5,020 bases of DNA. Origin: Candidatus Collierbacteria bacterium RIFOXYD1_FULL_40_9 (GTDB lineage Bacteria > Patescibacteriota > Microgenomatia > UBA1400 > MFAQ01). A program made the translations under genes and the position numbers. The stretch lies in the NCBI GenBank assembly GCA_001776275.1, contig MFAQ01000040.1, forward strand, positions 1 through 5,020, written 5' to 3'. How positions within the stretch are numbered: the stretch's first letter is position 1; the number at the start of each line of letters is the position of its first letter. Of the stretch, positions 1-4,532 are shown in pieces. Below the pieces are notes generated by a model, which saw only the letters and a program-made list of their open reading frames with translations, made no database searches and was not told the origin of the DNA.

Positions 1-2
1 AT

Positions 3-830
3 ATGCAAAAACGAGCAAGATTTGTATTGGTTGCCTTTTTAGTTGCCTGTAGTTTGTGGGGTTCGAGCTTGTTGCCTGTAGAGTATCAACTTGGTTTGTC
101 GTTGGCGGTAGCAGCGCTAACCTATGTTTTAGTGGTTTGGGTTTTGTTTGACGATTTAAAGGGGGTTGAGTGGATTACATTACTGGTTTTACCTATCATG
201 TTTACTTTTGGTAGTGCACTTTTTGCCAATTTTTTGCCAAATTCAATTCCAAGATTGTTTGGTAGAGTGTTTGAAGTTGAGAGTGCAATGTTGTTTGCTG
301 GTGTTTTTCGTTTTTTATATTATGTTTTATTTGGTATTGGTCTTTATGGGGTAATGCTGGTCGAGAATATATTTTCGGTAGCCTCGATTAGAACAATACA
401 ACTCTTTAGAGCAGCCAGATCGGTAAACTTTATTTTGACTTTAGTGACCTCGTTGTTTTTCTTTACAACAATTTTAAGCTTGAAGATACCCTTCTATTGG
501 ATTTTTTTAATGACCTTACTAGCTGCTACAATTTTAAGTTTTCCTTCTTTTTGGAGTGTTGATCTTAAGAATAACTATGTTGCCGAGGTTGGTAGATTTG
601 CGCTTACAGTAGGTTTGTTGGTTGGGTTATTGGGGTTAGTAATTTCGTTTTGGCCTGTTAAGCCCTTTATGGGTGGCCTTATGATTACGTCGCTACTATA
701 TGCCTTGCTCGGAGTTATGGAACAAAGGCTTTCGAGTAGGGTATACCTTGAGAGTGTGGTCGAATACGTAGCGACGGTAATTATTATTATGATAATTGGT
801 TTTTTGACAACCTCGTGGACAGGGAACTAG
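3..830 (+). CDS. Multi-pass membrane protein of unknown function
   Basis: A 275-residue, strongly hydrophobic protein that I do not recognise. After a short basic N-terminus (MQKRAR) there are about eight candidate membrane segments, roughly at residues 7-25, 30-50, 58-78, 95-125, 143-162, 166-185, 198-218 and 222-240, with a last one near 255-272. There is no signal-peptidase site, catalytic motif or soluble domain. The ATG at base 3 gives a natural charged-then-hydrophobic start, but the reading frame stays open to the window edge, so a start further upstream and its ribosome binding site cannot be judged. It ends at a TAG directly overlapping the first heptamer repeat array, and no strong terminator follows, only a weak T6 run at 860-865. 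Orphan membrane proteins of this kind are common in Patescibacteria. It is surely a gene; its function is unknown. Confidence 0.85.
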   Translation: MQKRARFVLVAFLVACSLWGSSLLPVEYQLGLSLAVAALTYVLVVWVLFDDLKGVEWITLLVLPIMFTFGSALFANFLPNSIPRLFGRVFEVESAMLFAGVFRFLYYVLFGIGLYGVMLVENIFSVASIRTIQLFRAARSVNFILTLVTSLFFFTTILSLKIPFYWIFLMTLLAATILSFPSFWSVDLKNNYVAEVGRFALTVGLLVGLLGLVISFWPVKPFMGGLMITSLLYALLGVMEQRLSSRVYLESVVEYVATVIIIMIIGFLTTSWTGN

Positions 831-858
831 ATTTCAGATTACAGATATCAGATCTCAG
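831..858. repeat. Four tandem copies of a heptamer, ATNNCAG
   Basis: Four consecutive 7-base units read ATTTCAG, ATTACAG, ATATCAG and ATCTCAG, so positions 1, 2 and 5-7 are constant while the middle two bases drift. The array begins one base after the stop codon of the upstream membrane-protein gene and is followed by a T-rich run. A related array lies at 1410-1437. Seen directly in the sequence; the role is unknown. Confidence 0.8.
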
Positions 859-901
859 ATTTTTTGGCTGTGAGTAAAGAAGAGGAGAGATCCTATAGTA
901 A

Positions 902-928
902 TTGACCTATAATATTAAATCCTATAGT
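902..928 (+). promoter_or_regulatory. Weak promoter-like sequence
   Basis: TTGACC at 902-907 and TATAGT at 923-928 resemble -35 and -10 boxes, but the spacer is only 15 bases and nothing clearly coding lies downstream. A perfect TATAAT at 908-913 has no -35 partner. It overlaps the ATCCTATAGT direct repeats. It may drive an unknown transcript, or be chance in AT-rich DNA. Confidence 0.2.
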
Positions 929-1187
929 TTTCACAATTTAGAAAAGTTTTCACGATAGGGAAGTGTGAATAACTTAGTTTTGATATCTTTTGATATATTT
1001 ATCGTGCCTACAGGCTCGAGATAGAAGTAGAACCAGAGTTTTGCTTAAAAGAATCAATAACTTATGATTTACTGTTCTGAAGAAGGAGAAGAACGTGCGG
1101 ATTAATTGAGGAATATATATGGTGTTTTCTGTCGTTTCGCTCTTCCCCTGTTATTAGCAGTTAGTGTAGGCTAGGGAGAATCGTTTA

Positions 1188-1223
1188 TTTTATGTCGTAC
1201 AATAATACTTTTGCGACGTAAAA
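1188..1223. other. 10-bp stem-loop in noncoding DNA
   Basis: TTTTATGTCG (1188-1197) pairs with CGACGTAAAA (1214-1223) over ten base pairs, one of them a wobble when read as plus-strand RNA; the loop is 16 bases. No U-tract follows on the plus strand, so it is not an obvious terminator there. It could be part of a structured RNA. Confidence 0.4.
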
Positions 1224-1409
1224 AACAGAGTTGTGCCTGGGGAATTAGATCTTCACTCTTGTGGCTTTTCCGTAAAGAATCCCGAAAGTTTTACTTGCTC
1301 CTTCTTATTGATGACTTCTCTTGTCTTTTAAATTTTCTGTATGCAAATTTAACCCACTTTTTTGTTTTTTGTACAAAAACCCGAATGTTTGAGCCTGTTT
1401 GTATCTAAG

Positions 1410-1437
1410 ATTTCAGATTTCATATGTTAGATCTCAG
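1410..1437. repeat. Second, degenerate heptamer array
   Basis: Four 7-base units, ATTTCAG, ATTTCAT, ATGTTAG and ATCTCAG, in the same order and register as the array at 831-858. Including the preceding AG, the two copies match at 26 of 30 positions (829-858 against 1408-1437), in the same orientation and 579 bases apart. The shared unit order suggests copies of one ancestral array rather than independent slippage. Confidence 0.7.
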
Positions 1438-1448
1438 TTATTATTTAT

Positions 1449-1462
1449 ATTGATATATCAAT
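1449..1462. repeat. 14-bp perfect palindrome, ATTGATATATCAAT
   Basis: A perfect inverted repeat without a spacer, 12 bases beyond the second heptamer array. Its half-site TTGATAT also occurs twice near 979-996. The form suits a dimeric regulator's operator, but AT-rich DNA produces such palindromes readily and no adjacent gene on the plus strand would be controlled. Confidence 0.3.
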
Positions 1463-1543
1463 CTAATGATAAAGTATCCATAAAGATTGCCAGAAGCCGT
1501 TTTGGGGGCATTCTACGGGCTTGGTTGTTTGTGCCTGAGTCGC

Positions 1544-1576
1544 AAAACACACCCTCCATATCCGGAGGGTGTGTTT
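1544..1576 (-). terminator. Hairpin terminator after the 76-aa gene
   Basis: A 13-bp perfect stem (1545-1557 with 1564-1576) and a 6-base loop. It lies 2 bases beyond the TAG stop of the minus-strand gene at 1579-1809. Read on the minus strand the stem ends in a short T4 run, part of which is in the stem; on the plus strand it is followed by T-rich sequence. It could therefore stop transcription from both sides. Confidence 0.8.
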
Positions 1577-1578
1577 AT

Positions 1579-1809
1579 CTATATTAGACTGCGAATTTCA
1601 TCATAAATCATTCTGGTTTCTTCCTCGGTGGAGTCAATTTTGCATTGAGTCAAAACTTCTGAAATTTTTTTTAGAGCTACTGGTTTTTCATTTGTTTTGA
1701 TTTTCCCGATAATATCGTCACATACAGCTTTGGCTTTTTCGTCTGCCTCAGATGCTTTTGGCATCGACAGAATCAATTTTGCATATCTTGCAATTGCGTT
1801 TTGATCCAC
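1579..1809 (-). CDS. Small hypothetical protein, 76 aa
   Basis: I do not recognise this 76-residue protein. It is polar, rich in Lys, Glu and Asp and probably all-helical, with Cys30 and Cys56 and no signal peptide or membrane segment, so it should be cytoplasmic. The start is a GTG at 1809-1807, chosen because an AAAGGA ribosome binding site (1821-1826) sits 11 bases upstream; the next in-frame ATG (Met16) would discard a helical N-terminus and has no such site. A good promoter lies at 1849-1876 and a strong hairpin follows the TAG stop, so the gene is a complete single transcription unit. That full set of expression signals makes it a likely real gene despite its size. Nothing nearby hints at a function. 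Confidence 0.75.
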   Translation of the reverse strand: MDQNAIARYAKLILSMPKASEADEKAKAVCDDIIGKIKTNEKPVALKKISEVLTQCKIDSTEEETRMIYDEIRSLI

Positions 1810-1820
1810 GTATTTAATTA

Positions 1821-1826
1821 TCCTTT
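1821..1826 (-). promoter_or_regulatory. Ribosome binding site deciding a GTG start
   Basis: AAAGGA read on the minus strand, 11 bases before the GTG at 1809. It is the only Shine-Dalgarno-like sequence in this leader and supports GTG rather than an internal ATG as the start of the 76-aa protein. Confidence 0.65.
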
Positions 1827-1848
1827 CGTTGTCAATGTGAGGATTTCT

Positions 1849-1876
1849 ATTATATGGGTTTATTTGATTTATACAA
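1849..1876 (-). promoter_or_regulatory. Sigma-70-type promoter for the 76-aa gene
   Basis: A perfect TATAAT -10 box (complement of 1849-1854) stands 16 bases downstream of a poor -35 box, TTGTAT (complement of 1871-1876). Transcription would begin near 1842, leaving a leader of about 32 bases that contains the ribosome binding site. The -10 box is convincing, the -35 box is weak. Confidence 0.55.
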
Positions 1877-1878
1877 GA

Positions 1879-1917
1879 CCCGATTCCTATACCCCTCTCC
1901 CCTATTCAAATGTCCCC
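1879..1917 (-). other. Possible G-quadruplex tract
   Basis: The minus strand carries four G-runs (complements of 1914-1917, 1899-1902, 1892-1895 and 1879-1881: G4, G4, G4, G3) within 39 bases. Loops of about 11, 3 and 10 bases are long for a stable quadruplex. It lies directly upstream of the promoter of the 76-aa gene, in the spacer after the terminator of the 123-aa gene. Confidence 0.3.
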
Positions 1918-1958
1918 TGCCAATATTGATGTTAGGTGGGCCAATTTTTTTATTCATG

Positions 1959-1984
1959 AAAAAAACTCGCATTACTGCGAGTTT
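1959..1984 (-). terminator. Terminator containing the stop codon of the 123-aa gene
   Basis: A 9-bp perfect stem (1963-1971 with 1976-1984) is closed by a GTAA loop on the minus strand, a GNRA-type tetraloop, and followed by T7 (complement of 1959-1965). The TAA stop of the upstream gene (complement of 1972-1974) lies inside the loop, so the last codons form the 5' half of the stem. Confidence 0.9.
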
Positions 1985-2343
1985 CGGAAATAATCATTTC
2001 TGGCTTCTTCTAAACATAAGCTTATTCTTTTTAATGTCTGAGCTGGAGCATTGTTGTATCCATTAACTTCTGCTTTGATCGCGTAAGGGTTGCTTGTGCC
2101 CAACCAAACACCAAGGACAATGTAGACAATACTAATCTTTGACTCAAAATCAATATATTCATTTTTTTCAAGAGTAAGATTGATTGTCTTTAGAAGTTTT
2201 TCGCTATCCCTGATAAGGACTTCTATTTGTTCAAAAATATTATTTTCGTCAAGTACTTTTTGCCCCTTAATGATTTCTGCGGCCATTTTAATGATGTTAA
2301 GTTTCGTCAGTGATATTTTGACCTGTCTGAGGTCGTCAGTCAT
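1972..2343 (-). CDS. Hypothetical protein, 123 aa
   Basis: I do not recognise this protein. It begins with about 60 charged, amphipathic residues likely to form two or three helices (MTDDLRQVKISLTKLN... to about Glu59). A more hydrophobic stretch follows at residues 70-82 (ISIVYIVLGVWLG), then a Tyr/Asn-rich segment (95-101, NGYNNAP) and a C-terminal helix ending FRNSQ. The hydrophobic stretch is too short for a confident membrane span and may be a buried helix. The ATG at 2343 is supported by an AAGGAG ribosome binding site (2350-2355) six bases upstream. The stop codon is embedded in a strong terminator. The rhodanese gene lies 73 bases upstream on the same strand with no clear terminator between, so the two may be co-transcribed. 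The expression signals make it a likely real gene; its function is unknown. Confidence 0.8.
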   Translation of the reverse strand: MTDDLRQVKISLTKLNIIKMAAEIIKGQKVLDENNIFEQIEVLIRDSEKLLKTINLTLEKNEYIDFESKISIVYIVLGVWLGTSNPYAIKAEVNGYNNAPAQTLKRISLCLEEARNDYFRNSQ

Positions 2344-2372
2344 TTCTGTCTCCTTGTGTGTGAATTTTTTTA

Positions 2373-2388
2373 TCCTGGGATACCAGGA
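2373..2388. other. Small hairpin between the rhodanese and 123-aa genes
   Basis: TCCTGG (2373-2378) pairs with CCAGGA (2383-2388) around a 4-base loop. Read on the minus strand it is followed by an A-run, not U's, so it is not a standard terminator for the rhodanese gene. It could be a leader or processing hairpin in a joint transcript. The six-pair stem is short. Confidence 0.35.
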
Positions 2389-2416
2389 AAGTTTTTAAAG
2401 ATTATGGGTTATTTTA

Positions 2417-2710
2417 TCACCTTTTACTGTTGTGTGCAAGCCAGGCTGTGTAGCCTCCGAGGAGGTTATAAGTTTGGTAGCCTTGCTGATCCAGGATTTG
2501 GCAGGCAATTTGGCTTCGAGCCCCAGACTCGCAATAAATGAGCAATGGGGTAGCTTTGTCTAGGCTTTGGTGATTGCCGGAGATTAAGGATTCCACAGGG
2601 AGATTTGTGGCGTTTGGCAGGTGGCCTTCTTGAAACTCTTCTGGTGTGCGGACATCTACAACCTGCAGGTTTGATATTGCATTTAGGTCACGAGTCAGAA
2701 TGTTTTTCAT
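2417..2710 (-). CDS. Single-domain rhodanese-like sulfurtransferase
   Basis: This 97-residue protein is one complete rhodanese domain, of the size of GlpE or PspE. Family hallmarks are in order: VVDVRTPEEFQEGHLPNATN (17-36), then a strand LLIY leading into the active-site loop C60-E-S-G-A-R-S66, with the persulfide-carrying Cys60 and phosphate/sulfate-cradling Arg65, and a C-terminal LLGGYTAW (83-90). Family knowledge: such proteins move sulfane sulfur through a cysteine persulfide; the physiological partner is not visible here. With no signal peptide it should be cytoplasmic. The ATG at 2710 lacks a ribosome binding site; an AT-rich -10-like element ends 8 bases upstream, so a leaderless start is possible. 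It is divergent from the transporter gene, sharing the intergenic promoter region, and is followed by the 123-aa gene on the same strand. The stop is TGA. Confidence 0.95.
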   Translation of the reverse strand: MKNILTRDLNAISNLQVVDVRTPEEFQEGHLPNATNLPVESLISGNHQSLDKATPLLIYCESGARSQIACQILDQQGYQTYNLLGGYTAWLAHNSKR

Positions 2711-2712
2711 TA

Positions 2713-2725
2713 GTATATTTTATAC
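2713..2725. promoter_or_regulatory. Near-palindromic divergent promoter element
   Basis: The minus strand reads GTATAAAATATAC, with TATAAA (complement of 2719-2724) ending 8 bases before the rhodanese ATG. The plus strand reads GTATATTTTATAC, giving a TATATT -10-like box at 2714-2719, about 30 bases before the transporter ATG. No good -35 box is seen on either side. The same element recurs at 4820-4832 before the cutA-like gene. Confidence 0.5.
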
Positions 2726-2749
2726 GGAGTTTTGGTTTAGAATTTGTTT

Positions 2750-3913
2750 ATGGAGAGAAATGTAAAGATTGCTTATTTTTTGTCGTTTACGTTTCACTCG
2801 TGGTTTTGGATGGGAAACTGGATATTTTATTACTTGATGTTTGGCGGGTATGTGACAGTGGCTATGTTGGATTCTGGAGCCCTTTTAGCTGGACTGCTTT
2901 ATGAGATTCCGACAGGAGCGTTTGCCGACCTGGTTGGTAAAAAGAAAACTTTAACTTTAGCTTTTTTGTTTCTAACCATAGGTAATTTTTTGATGGGTGT
3001 GTCCAGTAGTTTGTGGATGTTAGCTGGGTCATTGTGGTTTTTTATCTGTTTGGCTTATGCTTTTTATTCTGGCACCATGGAGGCTCTGCTCTACGACAGT
3101 CTCAAATCCTTAAAAAGAGAAGACCAGTTCGATAGGAAAATGGGAAGTTTGGGAGCGGTGAGACTTTGGGCTATGGCCCTTTCGGCAATTATTGGGGGAG
3201 TCGCCTTTAATTATTACCCCGGCCTTCCCTATTTGCTTAGTGGTGTGGTCAGTTTGCTTGGTTTTGTAGCTTGTTTCTTGTTGGTTGAACCAAAAGTGGA
3301 CACAGAAAAATATAGCTTAAAAACTTTTTTTATTCAAAATACTAAGGGCATCAGAGTCCTGTTTGGTGATGAGTATATAAAGAGATTATCTTGGTATTTG
3401 GTGGTGACGGGTGGGATGATGGTTTTTATCTACAACTTGCTAGACGATTTGTTGGCGGTTGAATATGGTTTTACTCCTACCACTATTAGCTGGTTGTTTT
3501 CGGTTGCTTGCTTGGTGGCTGGTGTGGCTACTTACTTTATTCCTAGGTGGAAAATAAAGATGAGTTTGAGAAAATTACTAATTTTGCCAATTGTGATAAT
3601 CGCTTTGTGTTTGGCAGTCTCCCCTATTGTCGGCATGTGGTTGTCGGCGCTTTTGCTAATGATTAGAGTAATTGGTGAATCTGTTTACCAAAACTACACC
3701 TCGGTGGTCATAAATGAGAATACGGATTCTGCGGTGCGGGCCACCATCCTTTCTTCTCTTAGTTTGCTTCGCAATATCCCCTATGCTTTATTTGGTACTT
3801 TTGTGGGCAGGGCGGTTTCGCTGGCTGGTGGAGCCAAGAATTTTGCTATGTATTATGGAATTGTACTGTTGGTTTTGGCTTTGTGGTTTGGAAGTAAATT
3901 GAGAAAAGTTTAG
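2750..3913 (+). CDS. Major facilitator superfamily transporter
   Basis: A 387-residue inner-membrane transporter with about 12 predicted helices in two six-helix halves separated by a polar linker (about residues 181-210), the usual MFS length. The loop after helix 2 carries a clear motif A variant, EIPTGAFADLVGKKK (52-66), with Asp60, Gly63 and the basic KKK. SGTMEALLYDSL (107-118) and, in the C-terminal half, RATILSSLSL (330-339) are typical of a broad group of putative MFS efflux proteins. The substrate cannot be read from the sequence; drug or metabolite export by proton antiport is a family-level guess. I prefer ATG at 2750 to the in-frame TTG at 2744: neither has a well-spaced ribosome binding site (GGAG at 2726-2729 is too far), and MERNVK followed by a helix is a natural N-terminus. 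It is divergent from the rhodanese gene and converges on the tRNA operon. Confidence 0.95.
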   Translation: MERNVKIAYFLSFTFHSWFWMGNWIFYYLMFGGYVTVAMLDSGALLAGLLYEIPTGAFADLVGKKKTLTLAFLFLTIGNFLMGVSSSLWMLAGSLWFFICLAYAFYSGTMEALLYDSLKSLKREDQFDRKMGSLGAVRLWAMALSAIIGGVAFNYYPGLPYLLSGVVSLLGFVACFLLVEPKVDTEKYSLKTFFIQNTKGIRVLFGDEYIKRLSWYLVVTGGMMVFIYNLLDDLLAVEYGFTPTTISWLFSVACLVAGVATYFIPRWKIKMSLRKLLILPIVIIALCLAVSPIVGMWLSALLLMIRVIGESVYQNYTSVVINENTDSAVRATILSSLSLLRNIPYALFGTFVGRAVSLAGGAKNFAMYYGIVLLVLALWFGSKLRKV

Positions 3914-3923
3914 ACTTTTGCGT

Positions 3924-3950
3924 AAAAAAAGACACTGGGTAACCAATGTC
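3924..3950 (-). terminator. Terminator of the tRNA operon
   Basis: On the minus strand GACATTGG (complement of 3943-3950) pairs with CCAGTGTC (complement of 3931-3938) over eight pairs including one U-G wobble, with a TTAC loop, and is followed by T7 (complement of 3924-3930). It lies 11 bases past the tRNA-Trp 3' end. On the plus strand the wobble becomes a C-A mismatch and no U-run follows, so it should act mainly on the tRNA transcript. Confidence 0.85.
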
Positions 3951-3961
3951 TTACTTGCCAG

Positions 3962-4035
3962 CAGGCTTGAAGAGATTCGAACTCCTAGCCTCCTGATTTG
4001 GAGTCAGGCGCTCTGCCAGTTAGAGCTACAAGCCT
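3962..4035 (-). tRNA. tRNA-Trp(CCA)
   Basis: A complete 74-base cloverleaf: acceptor AGGCTTG/CAAGCCT, D stem GCTC/GAGC, anticodon stem CCTGA/TCAGG with loop CTCCAAA (anticodon CCA, complement of 3999-4001), T arm with TTCGAAT, discriminator G. A1-U72 and G73 agree with bacterial tRNA-Trp. The CCA tail is not encoded, so it must be added after processing. It is the last gene of the five-tRNA operon, and the CCA anticodon reads UGG only, consistent with UGA being a stop in this genome. Confidence 0.97.
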
Positions 4036-4052
4036 TCGATTGTCTTGCTAGG

Positions 4053-4125
4053 CGCCCCGGGCGGGATTTGAACCCACAACAAACGGCTTAGAAGGCCGGT
4101 GCTCTATCCATTGAGCTACCAGGGC
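4053..4125 (-). tRNA. tRNA-Arg(TCT)
   Basis: A 73-base cloverleaf: acceptor GCCCTGG/CCGGGGC with one G-U wobble, D stem GCTC/GAGC, anticodon loop CTTCTAA (anticodon TCT, complement of 4090-4092) reading AGA and AGG, T loop TTCAAAT, discriminator G. The outermost anticodon-stem pair (27-43) is a C-U mismatch; the other four pairs are good. CCA is not encoded. Fourth gene of the operon. Confidence 0.95.
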
Positions 4126-4171
4126 GAGGGCCTTGCAATCTTTTATTATTTGCCACATATATGGTGGCCAG

Positions 4172-4245
4172 TAGGGAGAACGGGATTTGAACCCGCGACC
4201 TCTTGCTCCCAAAGCAAGCGCGCTAGCCAGCTGCGCTATCTCCCT
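4172..4245 (-). tRNA. tRNA-Pro(TGG)
   Basis: A 74-base cloverleaf: acceptor AGGGAGA/TCTCCCT, D stem GCGC/GCGC, anticodon stem CTTGC/GCAAG with loop TTTGGGA (anticodon TGG, complement of 4209-4211), T loop TTCAAAT, discriminator A. The first pair is A1-U72 rather than the C1-G72 seen in many bacterial tRNA-Pro genes; A1-U72 is also known in plastid tRNA-Pro. CCA is not encoded. Third gene of the operon. Confidence 0.96.
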
Positions 4246-4259
4246 TTGTTTCTTGCCAG

Positions 4260-4341
4260 TGGGGACGGAGGGACTTGAACCCTCATGCCTTGCGGCACTA
4301 GATCCTAAGTCTAGCGCGTCTGCCAATTCCGCCACGTCCTC
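4260..4341 (-). tRNA. tRNA-Leu(TAG)
   Basis: An 82-base class II tRNA with a long variable arm (TGCC-GCAA-GGCA, capped by a GNRA-type loop), anticodon stem CTAGA/TCTAG and loop CTTAGGA (anticodon TAG, complement of 4305-4307) for CUN leucine codons, T arm GAGGG/CCCTC, discriminator A. The acceptor GAGGACG/CGTCCCC has an A2-C71 mismatch. CCA is not encoded. Second gene of the operon. Confidence 0.95.
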
Positions 4342-4342
4342 G

Positions 4343-4373
4343 TTTTTAATTTACATTCCCTCCCCCTTGGGAG
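4343..4373 (-). other. Spacer hairpin between tRNA-Thr and tRNA-Leu
   Basis: Just after the tRNA-Thr 3' end the minus strand reads CTCCC-AAGG-GGGAG, a five-pair GC-rich hairpin starting at the first base past the discriminator. No U-run follows closely, and four tRNAs lie downstream, so it is more likely a processing structure than a full terminator. Confidence 0.4.
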
Positions 4374-4445
4374 AGCCAAAGACGAGACTTGAACTCGTAA
4401 CCTACCGCTTACAAGGCGGTTGCTCCACCATTGAGCTACTTCGGC
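4374..4445 (-). tRNA. tRNA-Thr(TGT)
   Basis: A 72-base cloverleaf: acceptor GCCGAAG/CTTTGGC with one G-U wobble, D stem GCTC/GAGC around a short loop, anticodon stem ACCGC/GCGGT with loop CTTGTAA (anticodon TGT, complement of 4411-4413), T arm ACGAG/CTCGT with loop TTCAAGT, discriminator T. CCA is not encoded. First gene of the operon; its 5' end lies about 12 bases after the -10 box. Confidence 0.96.
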
Positions 4446-4457
4446 AAATTTTGAAAT

Positions 4458-4486
4458 ATTATCCCATAAAAATATAAACGTGTCAA
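4458..4486 (-). promoter_or_regulatory. Strong promoter of the tRNA operon
   Basis: On the minus strand a perfect TTGACA -35 box (complement of 4481-4486) and a GATAAT -10 box (complement of 4458-4463) are exactly 17 bases apart, with a TG at the extended -10 position (TGG before GATAAT). Transcription would begin about 5 bases before mature tRNA-Thr. It is the best sigma-70 promoter in the window, as expected for a stable-RNA operon. Confidence 0.9.
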
Positions 4487-4511
4487 TATTTAGGCTTGGA
4501 TACTATATTGA

Positions 4512-4532
4512 TGCTAATGTTTTGACTTAGCA
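4512..4532 (-). other. Hairpin overlapping the cutA stop codon
   Basis: TGCTAA (4512-4517) and TTAGCA (4527-4532) form a six-pair inverted repeat with a 9-base loop. On the minus strand the first arm contains the last Cys codon and the TAA stop of the cutA-like gene. No U-run follows, so it is at best a weak terminator. Confidence 0.3.

Larger units (their letters stand above)
859..1409. other. Noncoding stretch between two heptamer arrays
   Basis: About 550 bases without a convincing gene on either strand. The only longer open frame (1211-1408, plus strand) starts at TTG, lacks a ribosome binding site and shows no recognisable protein. The stretch holds short direct repeats: ATCCTATAGT at 890-899 and 919-928, AGTTTTCAC at 926-934 and 945-953, and TTTTGATAT at 978-986 and 988-996. 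TTCAC at 949-953 and GTGAA at 965-969 form an inverted pair. Two ribosome-binding-site-like stretches precede tiny frames, GTG at 1095 (4 codons) and ATG at 1119 (12 codons). A stem-loop lies at 1188-1223. It could be a decayed gene, an unknown RNA or a control region. I do not recognise any known RNA family in it. Confidence 0.6.

Noticed and set aside
1211..1408. 65-codon open frame on the plus strand
   Set aside because: TTG start inside a stem-loop arm, no ribosome binding site, Phe/Leu/Cys-rich composition expected from AT-rich noncoding DNA.
831..1437. CRISPR array
   Set aside because: The repeats are 7-base tandem units without spacers, and only two 30-base copies exist 579 bases apart.
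1399..1587. 62-codon open frame on the plus strand
   Set aside because: Crosses the second heptamer array, the palindrome and the terminator hairpin, and has no recognisable protein features.
2180..2398. 72-codon open frame on the plus strand
   Set aside because: Antisense shadow of the 123-aa gene, which has a ribosome binding site and terminator.
2605..2904. 99-codon open frame on the plus strand
   Set aside because: Antisense to the rhodanese gene and out of frame with the transporter; both of those are clear families.
4048..4335. 95-codon open frame on the minus strand (starts MAELADALDL)
   Set aside because: It runs straight through the Leu, Pro and Arg tRNA genes; its residues are translated tRNA arms, a common false gene call.
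4187..4477. 96-codon open frame on the plus strand (starts MNPRPLAPKA)
   Set aside because: Antisense to four tRNAs and the operon promoter; the GTEGLEPS-like segments are the usual translation of reversed T arms.
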